From the NCBI RefSeq assembly GCF_000006565.2, contig NC_031470.1, positions 2,296,954 through 2,360,953 on the forward strand: a stretch of 64,000 nucleotides of DNA, given 5' to 3'. Made by a program: the position numbers and the translations under genes. Every line of letters begins with the position of its first letter. Positions within the stretch are counted from its first letter, which is position 1. The notes beneath the pieces were generated by a model, which was given only the letters and a program-made list of their open reading frames with translations, was not told where the DNA came from and did not search any database. Below are positions 56,348 to 64,000 of this stretch, one piece after another. The stretch is from Toxoplasma gondii ME49. Lineage: Eukaryota; Apicomplexa; Conoidasida; Eucoccidiorida; Sarcocystidae.

Positions 56348-57043
56348 AGGTAAGAAGAATGCGGTGAGACTGGCGACTGAATCTGGCTAATGTTGATTAT
56401 ATCTCACGCTCTCCCTCGCGCCTCAGTTGCTTTACGCTGTCGCCACGTTGCGATAATGAATGGTTCTAGTGGCTGAAGGTGAGGCTGTATTCCTTGAACC
56501 CATGAAAGTCATGTTCTTTCAGGATGACACTGGTGTCTTCTTCGGAGTCTAGTTATGGTTCTACCATATTATAGCAGTCGGTGACGGTGCGTGGGGTGAT
56601 CTGTTGCGTTTGCACTTGTGAGACAATACCTTGCCGGTGCTCGATGGGTGCTCGACCGGATTTCCGGGGTGTGTTCTGTCCAGATGGCGGCAGTAGGGAT
56701 GAGGCTGTGTAGTGTGCCAGTTAAGGGTACCGTCTAGTATTAGTGAATGGACCGTAAGAGGCAAGCAAGGGCTACGTCGGTATCCGTGTCAGGGTGAGAA
56801 TAGGGAGAAGCAAGGCGCAGTAGCCTGCAGCTGCTTGCATAGGTCTTGACACGGTCGAGTGACAAAAGGGTGAGCGAGTGTCCCTGCCCGAAGGGAGCAT
56901 TGGGTGTGGCAGGCAACGATGTGCGGCACGATTTCGAACATAGCGTGGCCACCCTTCCGCAGCAAGAAATCGTACGTGAAATGAGGCCCTCTCAATGCAC
57001 TTTTTCCCAAGGCGCAGCACGGTTTGGTGCTCAACGTGTGCCT

Positions 57044-57896
57044 CCTGTGCATAACGCATGGCGTCCAGTGCATGCACGGAGCACCTTCATTCGTTGCTCC
57101 TTCACTTGGCGGCGAACGCGAGGAACGATGACTTATTTGTATTTTCCCTCCTCAATGACTGAATTCTCGCGGCAGACCGCGTAGCCTCTCAGATGGAAAT
57201 TCGTCGTCAATCATCGTTTTGTGCCTTCGCTGAGTCTCGACGCACGGCAGACCACGCATCACAGTGCCCTCCCAATCGGCCATATCTGTGAGCTGGAGAA
57301 TAATAACAGGATACAGGAGCCATGTTTGACGAGGTAGTCATGAGTGACAGCTGGAACAAACTGGCCAATGTCTTCGCTGACCGCTTCACATTGTGGTCGT
57401 GTTGTTTGTGACAGTGGTATCGCCGCCCTTGACACCCCGTTCATCGGTCCCTGCTGGGCTGCTGCCGATGTGCTACATCAAGAGCAAGACGCCTGTAGTT
57501 TTATCCTCCAGCGAGGGAAAAACAACCCGACTGCATCCAACAGAGTTTCCTTGTGAGGATGTCTAGCGACACCGACGTGCGGATCCATATGGATATAAGG
57601 AGATTGATCCACGTTGACTAAGCGACAATTCGTGTGAGTCATTGCGGTCCTGGACCGGGGCTACACTGGATGTGTAACAGGTACGTTTGTTTGGCTCGAG
57701 CCGCTCGGATCCGGTAGTACCGGTCGGACTAGGTGGGGGAGGCACTCAGCAATGGCCGCGGCTGAAGTTCGGAGACGAGACACGGTGGTTGCGGCTGACG
57801 CCCTGCGGTCACTTCACGACTGTGTTCGCCCACACGCACAGGCGGTAGGCAAGGCGTCGACGGTATGAGAGTGTGGCGGCCAGTGTGGTGTAGGAA
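57044..57896 (+). repeat. 853-bp duplicated segment, copy 2
   Basis: Copy of 55340-56192 at offset 1704. The right breakpoint is GTGTAGGAA, 55 bases past the box. Confidence 0.96.
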
Positions 57897-57999
57897 GAGG
57901 GGAGGGGCTCGCGCGTCGAGGCAGCCCGAATGGATGTAACAGGGAAGGAGTAAAGTTCTCGGGGTTGTTGTGGAGCCGGTCATGGTGTTGAGTCGGTGA

Positions 58000-58410
58000 C
58001 TATGAGAAGCATGCTTTGGATTGGTGTGTGTGTCGCTGTTGGAAGCTTAGAGTCAAGAGGTACCGTGTGACGGGCGATTTCAAGTTAAGTCTGACTGTCA
58101 TGTGCTGTCGTTCTAGATGCTTATTTGATTTGTCCTGCCGTTGACAGGGGGCGATAGCATGTACCAAAGAGAAGCCCAGCGTTGCCGAGGGAATCCTTGA
58201 GGCCGACAGGTTACATGAAATACTCGTATAATTGGTATCACATGCTGTTGTTTCCACCAGGGGCGTGACCCTTTGGAACAGGTCCAGTCTAGGGGATGTA
58301 ACGCGTGGTCGAACCTTCCACCGGTATTTCTGCATTACGTGACCAGTTGTGATCTGATACTCTCGTATCCGCGCCTTTACCAGCAAGCGACAGTAAGCTC
58401 GCGATGGCAA
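58000..58410 (-). CDS. candidate minus-strand ORF, pairs with 60393-60692
   Basis: 136 codons from ATG. It aligns without gaps over about 85 codons with the minus-strand frame 60393-60692, starting at the methionine of both (MPSRAY against MPPRAY). I count roughly 30 identical residues. Among codons with a single difference, third positions vary most and second positions least, as expected for coding DNA. The plus-strand reading of the same bases has a stop at 58229. No family is recognised. Confidence 0.35.
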   Translation of the reverse strand: MPSRAYCRLLVKARIREYQITTGHVMQKYRWKVRPRVTSPRLDLFQRVTPLVETTACDTNYTSISCNLSASRIPSATLGFSLVHAIAPCQRQDKSNKHLERQHMTVRLNLKSPVTRYLLTLSFQQRHTHQSKACFS

Positions 58411-58620
58411 TGAAACGGGTGACAGCGAATGTTCATTTATGGTCTCACCTGAGGGGTGCTGTGATACAGAAGCAGTGTCGGACTGTGTTGTTGTTTGTAT
58501 GGCGGCGCAAATTGCACTGTTGTGCCACCACGTGGGTAGCTGTTAATACGGCTGTCGAGGAAGCATGAAGTGCGCAGTGCATCGGTTAAACGATCTGCAG
58601 GCAGAAACAGGCAGCGAGTT

Positions 58621-58891
58621 ACGTATTGTTTTTGGTACAGTCATGTCTTAACCGTGCAGCTTCTGCGGGTAGGCAGGGGCATGGGTGGTAGTGAGGTATA
58701 GTCAGTACAGGACTGATACGATGCAGGGCGTTTCTGTCTCGAGCAATTGACGAGTCCTCTAGTCCTTACCAAGGGCCGACTCATCATGACTTTGCACCTG
58801 TCAGTGTACGTTCTCGGTGAAGCCACGCCTTCGGAGATCCGAGGTCGTGCGGCGTGCGCGACAGAGTATCATTGTCAAGATTCGTAGTTGT
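58621..58891. other. no feature seen
   Basis: Short spacer. CTTCTGCGGGTAGGC at about 58649 is a weak box-like word. Confidence 0.3.
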
Positions 58892-59425
58892 CTACGAGTT
58901 TTCGTTTTCTTCGATGTTCTTAGGTTTATTTAATACCTTATGAACGTTTCCTTCCCATCCAGTGCTACATCGAAGGTGGATAACAACGATGGTGCGTTGT
59001 AGTATTGTTGAGGTGACCGCTCTCATTGGCTTGTGCAAGCAGCTAGAGTATTTTCTCATTCTGGATGGATTCTTCTGTGCCGGAGTTTTCCAGATGTGTT
59101 GCTTGTATTGACGTGAGCCTATGCTGAGTCTGGTGAGTGTCAGTTTTTTTGCACGTCCAGCGTCGTGTTTCCCCCGGATTTTTTCGATGGTGCCATCGCC
59201 GGGCGTGATTAGAAAAGCTCTTCTGATGATGGTATTTCTGAGGGTGTCTGAGGGTTGTAGGTGCAGGTACATGTGATTTCTGGGATATTCGTCTGTCGTG
59301 GCAGAAAAGTGCATCATTTTCCAACCCTTCATGGAGAGGAAGAAGCAGTGGAAGCTTGATAGGAGTGCTTCGTGTAGACGAATCACGTGAGGACCTGCTG
59401 GTTCGACGTGCAAGCCAATAACCAC
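58892..59425 (-). CDS. minus-strand ORF of 177 codons, unknown
   Basis: The frame opens at GTG, with ATG at residue 32 (MKGWKMMHF), and ends at TAG. TCTCAGCAG lies directly before the GTG on the minus strand and could be an acceptor. The peptide is lysine- and arginine-rich with GDGTIEKIRGKHD in the middle, no signal peptide and no long hydrophobic run. No copy of it occurs elsewhere in the window, unlike its surroundings. I recognise no domain. Confidence 0.38.
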   Translation of the reverse strand: MVIGLHVEPAGPHVIRLHEALLSSFHCFFLSMKGWKMMHFSATTDEYPRNHMYLHLQPSDTLRNTIIRRAFLITPGDGTIEKIRGKHDAGRAKKLTLTRLSIGSRQYKQHIWKTPAQKNPSRMRKYSSCLHKPMRAVTSTILQRTIVVIHLRCSTGWEGNVHKVLNKPKNIEENENS

Positions 59426-59552
59426 TGCTGAGAACTCACAATGAGATCTAGTGAGATTGTGTCATACTACGAAATACTGCCGCGTCCGTGTGACAGTATG
59501 TAGCCGGCTGCCGTGTCTGGCTCCTCTTGAGCAATAAAAAGTACAAGGAACG

Positions 59553-59744
59553 GTGAATCCAACAGTAGGATTAGCAGTCTCTGATGTATGTTTTTGGCAC
59601 CCCGTGTCGCTATTGTCCTATATTGTTGCACATGTTGTTACTGACAAAGAGAAGTCAAATGCTCATTTTCATCTGATAGCTGATGGGCACCATGAGGGCG
59701 GCGACTATTCCGATGTTGTGAAGATGATGGGTTCGGAGAACTAG
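59553..59744 (+). CDS. open frame of 63 codons
   Basis: GTG start, a hydrophobic middle (WHPVSLLSYIVAHVV) and an acidic, histidine-rich tail. Possible exon. The minus frame 59655-59978 overlaps it. Confidence 0.2.
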   Translation: MNPTVGLAVSDVCFWHPVSLLSYIVAHVVTDKEKSNAHFHLIADGHHEGGDYSDVVKMMGSEN

Positions 59745-59935
59745 TCGGTGTGCTCTTTCACTTTGTATCTGCGTATATGAATCGAAAGGTATGTTGGTGG
59801 GCGTAGCCGCCGCCTCTACGGTTCTCGCGGGTGTAGTGCAGAGAGACGTGGCCCTTTGAAATCTCTTTGAATTTATCGTTTGATGAATGCGCAGTTGAAG
59901 AAAGTATGCCGAGCGCGGATCTGGGTAAGGGGACC

Positions 59936-60313
59936 TCACCAGACGCGCGCAAAATGTAGAGACCCTGGCAGCTGCCATAACTCACAGTTGCTGCACCGGT
60001 TAAACCGTGCACACAGTCGGTCGATCCCGTGTAAACCTCCCACCCGAAATGGAAAATGGTTCACGTTTTTGCGCTCAGAACCCAATTCGTTCGCCCACGC
60101 GCACAGGCGGTAGGCAAGGCGTCGACGGTATGAGAGTGTGGCGGCCAGTGTGGTGTAGGAAAAAGGAGGGTCTCGAGGCGTCGAGGGAACAGGTGGTGTA
60201 TGCGGCAGGGACGCAGCCAAGGAGTGGATCGGGGGTAGTTGTGGAGGCGGTCGTGGCGATGAGTTGGCGATTGTGCGGGGCGTGCTTTGGATCTGGATGT
60301 GTGAGAGTGCCAT
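59936..60313 (-). CDS. candidate minus-strand ORF of 125 codons
   Basis: ATG opens a Pro/Ser/Thr-rich stretch, crosses the box (read as LAYRL on this strand) and continues 45 codons beyond. The first 70 residues are shared with the minus frame 56105-56344, since the DNA is duplicated. It competes with the plus-strand exon model at 60107-60316. Confidence 0.22.
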   Translation of the reverse strand: MALSHIQIQSTPRTIANSSPRPPPQLPPIHSLAASLPHTPPVPSTPRDPPFSYTTLAATLSYRRRLAYRLCAWANELGSERKNVNHFPFRVGGLHGIDRLCARFNRCSNCELWQLPGSLHFARVW

Positions 60314-60316
60314 CAG
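60107..60316 (+). CDS. candidate exon, copy of 56138-56347
   Basis: Same acceptor box and GTAAGA donor (60317), same open frame, few substitutions. The DNA match extends from about 60090 to 60373, then ends abruptly. Confidence 0.35.
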
Positions 60317-60392
60317 AGGTAAGAAGAATGCGGTGAGACTGGTGGCTGAATCGGGCTAATGCTGATCATATCTCGCTAGTCGTTGTGGAACT

Positions 60393-60692
60393 TCATGTGT
60401 CTTGATCTGCCGCAGATAGTGGCGATATGACAATAGGGGGTCTCAGAGGGAGGAAGGCGAGGATGGATGAGCAAATCCTGAAAGTTAACCTGTGGCACGA
60501 TGAGGTCGTGAAAGTTGTAGGACAAGCTATGGTGTGCATCAGTGTTGAGATTCTCTGGAACACTCCCGCCTTGTGGGACTTCAGGCCTGACCGAGCTTGC
60601 CAGTGGTGTAGTTTCATGACATGGACTGTTGAGATCGGCTGCTTTCCTGTCTGCTTCCATTCCAGGAACGCGAAGTAGGCTCTTGGTGGCAT
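60393..60692 (-). CDS. candidate minus-strand ORF, partner of 58000-58410
   Basis: 99 codons from ATG (MPPRAYF...). See the partner for the alignment. The plus frame 60427-60678 (83 codons from ATG, no stop) covers the same bases and also shows residue-level similarity to 58.2 kb. In both readings the third codon position falls on the same bases, so third-position drift cannot decide the strand. Confidence 0.33.
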   Translation of the reverse strand: MPPRAYFAFLEWKQTGKQPISTVHVMKLHHWQARSGLKSHKAGVFQRISTLMHTIACPTTFTTSSCHRLTFRICSSILAFLPLRPPIVISPLSAADQDT

Positions 60693-61571
60693 GGTGACGG
60701 ACGACGACTAATGTATACGTAGTGATTTCCCAAATGCGCGGCGTGAAAAAGAGGTTGTGTCTGATTCCGTTAGTTTCGAAGCGTCGATACAATGTTTTAT
60801 TGCGTGACGCTGCGCGTGTAGGCGGTAATAAGACTTAATACTTGAGATGCTAAGCGGCCATGAAAGGTTCATAGAAAATGTGATGGGACACGGCCACGTC
60901 ATTTGAATTCGCTGCAGAATGACGGTGGCATTGTGTCAGCTTGAGGCAGTACGCAGCCGAGAGGACCTCAATATGGTAGGAGCGCATGATGTCTGGGTTG
61001 TCCGGGGTTGTTGTATCGGTAAAGCGGTAAGCCAAGTGGGCGAATAGCGCGAGGTGCCCGTGTCGGACAGTGAAAGTGGCACACGACATCGCGTTTGTGC
61101 TTTTTCCGGAGAGCCTGGTCCATCAGGAACGTGTGGCGTAGCATCCCGTCAACAAAGTTCCTCCGCTGGTTTACGGAGCTACATATTCCGTAAGAACCCT
61201 GTTCCCACGGGGTACTACATAGAGGACGGAGACGGGTGAAGGTGGGTCAAAATAGTATATCAGGCGAAAGCTCGATTTGTTGTGTGAATGGAGCCTGTGT
61301 ATATCGTACTGTGCCTCTGGTGTTTACCAGAGGATGATGGATTTCCTGGTTGCTTTGCCGTAGCCGTCTACGCAGTTCTTTATGGATGATGGCTGGAGTC
61401 CTATTCTCACTAACCGTGTACAGGTGGACACTTCTGGCCTTGTCAATTCCTCTGCGATATCCGCACACAGTCGTCTCTCCCACGCCTTTGTTTATGGGTG
61501 TTTATAGTGCTGTAGTAGTAGCTTAGTTACCGTCTCTTGGAAGTTCCATCACGTCACACAAGTGACGGGCC
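60693..61571. other. box copy and short frames
   Basis: The box at 60822 follows GCGCGTGTAG. 61054-61239 (+) is a 61-codon GTG frame. Nothing else stands out. Confidence 0.3.
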
Positions 61572-61832
61572 GTGAATGTCCAAGTATTATGGAGACTGAA
61601 GAGTAGTCGAAGTATACCACGCATTTGTCATCTGAGTTATTGCCTTTGGGATTTGTTTGCACTGAAAGTACCACGCACTGCACGTTCCCTGGCAGTCGAG
61701 GCTCGAGATGACCTCATCGGACTCCGAGCACAGCCGGTTGGGAGCTGCTGTAGGACTAAACACTGGAGAGCAGTGTGGTCGTGGAAGGGTGACGAGACGC
61801 GATGTCTCTGGTGGGAAAGAGATATAGTGTGA
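61572..61832 (+). CDS. open frame of 86 codons with AQPVG
   Basis: GTG start. Residues 53-57 read AQPVG, followed by CCRTKHW, similar to AQAVG...RRTWH at 43.6 kb. The end is tryptophan-rich. It may be another, more diverged box-containing unit. Confidence 0.22.
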   Translation: MNVQVLWRLKSSRSIPRICHLSYCLWDLFALKVPRTARSLAVEARDDLIGLRAQPVGSCCRTKHWRAVWSWKGDETRCLWWERDIV

Positions 61833-61928
61833 CCATATGTAATTGTGAACCGGGAATAATTGTAGTGACGAGCGGGGTGCTGCAGTCATATGTTTGTTAA
61901 ACATATCGAGGATTGAAACTAGAGTGGA

Positions 61929-62288
61929 ATGAGAATTGAAATTAGTTGTGTTGCAGTTTATGGAAATGCGCTTCATGTGCTGTATCTCGCAACCACCTGT
62001 GTCCGGCCGTATTACAGTTGGCCTCGTGTGTTATTTGATGAAACGATGGAGACCGCAGGAAAGAAGGGGGAGTCGCTGTTTGCATGGTCGACGGAACCCA
62101 GCGTCCTCAAGGAGCGCGTGGTTGTGAGTGAAGCTGGGTTTGGATCCGCTAGAGTCGTGACCAAGTTGGAGTGGCTCGGCCCGTGGGACAGCATGTCACA
62201 GTGGCGCGCCCAATGGAATAACCTGCGCACCATCTCTGTCGGTCCGGACGGTTTTCTGTTTTTGTTTCGGTTCCACAGGCGCCGATGA
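61929..62288 (+). CDS. candidate ORF of 119 residues
   Basis: ATG is followed by a moderately hydrophobic, cysteine-containing start (residues 6-24), a charged middle, and a strongly hydrophobic or aromatic end (GPDGFLFLFRF). The start could be a signal peptide. TATTACAG at 62001-62008 is an acceptor-like site inside the frame. No family is recognised. Confidence 0.32.
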   Translation: MRIEISCVAVYGNALHVLYLATTCVRPYYSWPRVLFDETMETAGKKGESLFAWSTEPSVLKERVVVSEAGFGSARVVTKLEWLGPWDSMSQWRAQWNNLRTISVGPDGFLFLFRFHRRR

Positions 62289-62519
62289 TGGCGCAGCGGC
62301 GCGATGGCCAGCGACCGCTAATGCGTACCATCTCCGGTCAGAGAAGAGGTGGCTTGCGGGAGCGACTGTGTCGCGCTTTGTCAGTATATGACATAACGAG
62401 CGGGCAAATGTGCGTTGTCCTGCCGCTATGCGTGCAGATGTCGTGGAATTGAATGGTTTGGCGTGGCGCTTTCCTAACTGAGAGAATAATGTGTAGGCGG
62501 TGGCGGGCAACGTCCTTCC

Positions 62520-62768
62520 ATGTTGTTTATCGAACGGTTGCACCACAATTTTGCAGCTTCAGAAAGTATTAATGGGCATGGCTCTCGAAGGGCACCATCA
62601 TCAATAGTGAAGTGCGAACTGGTAGTGGACATGGCAGCCGTGCACAGTTCATTTGCTGTTCATTCCCTGGGCCGAATCCGCCGGCATGATTACGGCAACC
62701 ACTCGGCTTTGAGTGGGACGCATGAAGGTGGGTTCATGAAGTGCGAAGCTACCATTGTCGGCCGTTGA
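62520..62768 (+). CDS. candidate ORF of 82 residues
   Basis: ATG lies 23 bases past the box at 62497. The product is histidine-rich, with KCELVVDMAAVHSSFAVHSL as its only hydrophobic part, and ends at TGA 62766-62768. If the box is an acceptor, this ATG would be in the first exon part after it. Confidence 0.27.
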   Translation: MLFIERLHHNFAASESINGHGSRRAPSSIVKCELVVDMAAVHSSFAVHSLGRIRRHDYGNHSALSGTHEGGFMKCEATIVGR

Positions 62769-62812
62769 CCAAACTGGACACACGGGAACCGGTGACGTGT
62801 GTCGTGTGAGCC

Positions 62813-63082
62813 GTGGAATTTGTCTTGATAATATCGCGACTTAGGTGGCGAACTCGATCAGTGGATGGTTCAGCACGTGTGGCTAATTCTTCGTACCATT
62901 TTGTGACGTGGGTTGTCGGTTACCACGCGTGGCGTCGCATCGCTCCACCTGCCCTGAGGGCACAGATGTCTGCTTATCTGCCGCAGGACGGTGACTTGAT
63001 AAGTGGCTCATGTAGTCGGCGACCGTTTGAGAGTGCATTCGCCACGTTGTCTGGTTGTCGGTTTCTTCTTGTCCCTACGTAG
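62813..63082 (+). CDS. open frame of 89 codons
   Basis: GTG start, arginine- and aromatic-rich, ends GCRFLLVPT before TAG. Possible exon of the unit that begins at the 62.5-kb box. Confidence 0.2.
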   Translation: MEFVLIISRLRWRTRSVDGSARVANSSYHFVTWVVGYHAWRRIAPPALRAQMSAYLPQDGDLISGSCSRRPFESAFATLSGCRFLLVPT

Positions 63083-63374
63083 GAATCGAGGGTAGGCATG
63101 TTAGCTTGTAGAGGTGATGTGTGGGTTGCGTGTCTTAATGATCAATTTGGTAGGCCACGCAGGCAACTACTGAGGTCCGTTTTAGTCCTACGGAACCCGG
63201 AGTGTGAGGCTTTAACACCGTGAATCAGCAGATGTGGCGAGTGGTATGCGGGTTTGAAGGTAATCGGGCCACGGGCGTCCGTCTTACTTCTGTTGTAGTG
63301 TCTTGCTACACCGGAAGAAGGGTGCATCTCGCGTGATTTGAGTAGGGACAAATGGACAACGCCAGACAGGCAAC

Positions 63375-63683
63375 ATGTGTCGCGGGGTGCGATGGGCGTT
63401 GGGTCTTGGGATGTATTTTGAGGCAAAAAAACAGTGGCGGCCAGAGAGCGTATGTCGCGCTTATTGTACGTCCATAGCTTATTCAGTCAGTGCTCCCTGG
63501 TATCAGTGCACGCTCTACTCCGGGACAAATGGTGAATTTGTGAAGGTGGCAACAAGCGGGTCGAGGTGTACAGAGCGTTTTGGGTCATACTCGGTCGGGT
63601 GCGGACAGTATAATGACGTCTGCCGACAGAGGGCACGAGTGTCGCGAGTCTCTGTATACGTGTTGACGCCGCCAGCATCATAA
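63375..63683 (+). CDS. candidate ORF of 102 residues, cysteine-containing
   Basis: Starts with ATG. Six cysteines, WY at 42-43 and a C-terminal SRVSVYVLTPPAS. No clear signal peptide. Composition suits a small secreted or surface protein, but the frame has no partner copy to test it against. Confidence 0.27.
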   Translation: MCRGVRWALGLGMYFEAKKQWRPESVCRAYCTSIAYSVSAPWYQCTLYSGTNGEFVKVATSGSRCTERFGSYSVGCGQYNDVCRQRARVSRVSVYVLTPPAS

Positions 63684-64000
63684 GTGTCGCGCGGTTTTGG
63701 TCGCCGGTTGAGATAGGGAGCACCACATTGTCTTAATTATTTGTTTTGTTGCTCAGGCCTAGGCGATGGCAGTAAGGATGACGTTCTAGACAATTTTATT
63801 CGCGCCCGGATGGCAGGATACACGCGAGCGCCTCTCACAGCTCCGGTGTGTAATGATCATGTCTCACTGCAGCATCGCGCGGTGAAAAACTGGACCATTT
63901 GTAAACGATGAACTAAGAGTGGTGATGTCGGGTCCAGTGTGGACTTGTGATGATAGGGGAGGTGCATCGAAGCGCCCGTTTCTTGGTCAAGAGGATATGT
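63684..64000. other. last unit edge
   Basis: A T-rich tract followed by the box at 63757 (GTTGCTCAG then GCCTAGGCGATGG). The exon, if there is one, runs toward the window end. No ORF is resolvable. Confidence 0.35.

Larger units (their letters stand above)
32064..63800 (+). other. dispersed box family: YAG then GCGGTAGGC-like
   Basis: First bases after AG: 32067, 33628, 35485, 37357, 38898, 43612, 45995, 50957, 54335, 56138, 57842, 60107, 60822, 62497 and 63757. Inside the satellite there are four more, at 27609, 28272, 28898 and 29561. The base before AG is always C or T. Pyrimidine-rich sequence precedes many of them (for example CTTCTTCGGTTTTCCTCACAG at 54.3 kb, split here as intron end). 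After AG the sequence is conserved for 10-40 bases and then diverges. This is the profile of a 3' splice site with a conserved exon start. All copies I found are on the plus strand. Weaker forms without AG, or with a changed core, occur near 34511, 36368, 49072 and 61734. Confidence 0.7.

Noticed and set aside
56138..57900. Treating the exon at 57842 as a third intact copy of 56138-56347
   Set aside because: Identity stops 55 bases after the box, a stop follows, and the donor is lost.

Overview
The window looks like nuclear DNA of a eukaryote, most likely a coccidian apicomplexan of the Toxoplasma/Neospora/Hammondia group. I infer this from several things: about 50% GC with no operon-like packing, GT-AG splice signals around many short open stretches, start contexts of the CAAAATG/ACGATGA kind, and one clear signal-anchored protein with acidic repeats of the type coccidia secrete. 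The species is not proven, and I recognise no housekeeping gene.

Left part (1-26.6 kb). This is mostly single-copy sequence. The one gene I would defend is at 2216-3103 (+): a 295-residue protein with a hydrophobic signal anchor, nine 15-residue acidic repeats and a basic C-terminus. The rest holds scattered candidate exons with plausible splice sites, for example 9470-9904, a phase-compatible set across 15393-16940, 17384-18007, 20233-20372 and 22102-22306. It also holds a 238-bp tandem array (about 11.75-13.03 kb) and a tandemly duplicated exon-like block (24771-25243). Most of these candidates are weak, because random sequence at this GC content also gives open frames of 60-150 codons.

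Middle (26.6-30.2 kb). A satellite array alternates 663-bp and 626-bp units, giving a 1,289-bp higher-order period. Each unit is an old dimer of roughly 330-bp monomers, and both edges fade into diverged monomers.

Right part (31-64 kb). This is a mosaic of duplicated units of about 1.5-1.9 kb, all in the same orientation. Very recent copies (offsets 1857, 1541 and 1704 bp), a 598-bp element in five copies, and much older copies lie side by side. What ties them together, and to the satellite, is a short box, YAG then GCGGTAGGC-like sequence, often preceded by a pyrimidine tract. I count 19 AG-preceded copies, 4 of them inside the satellite. It looks like a conserved 3' splice site plus exon start on the + strand. 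The units also carry many short open frames, some with signal-peptide-like starts, but stops and frame breaks are common. In one aligned pair (58.0-58.4 and 60.4-60.7 kb) the minus strand reads better than the plus strand. I therefore treat the right half as an expanding and decaying family of transcribed or formerly coding units whose coding strand is unresolved.
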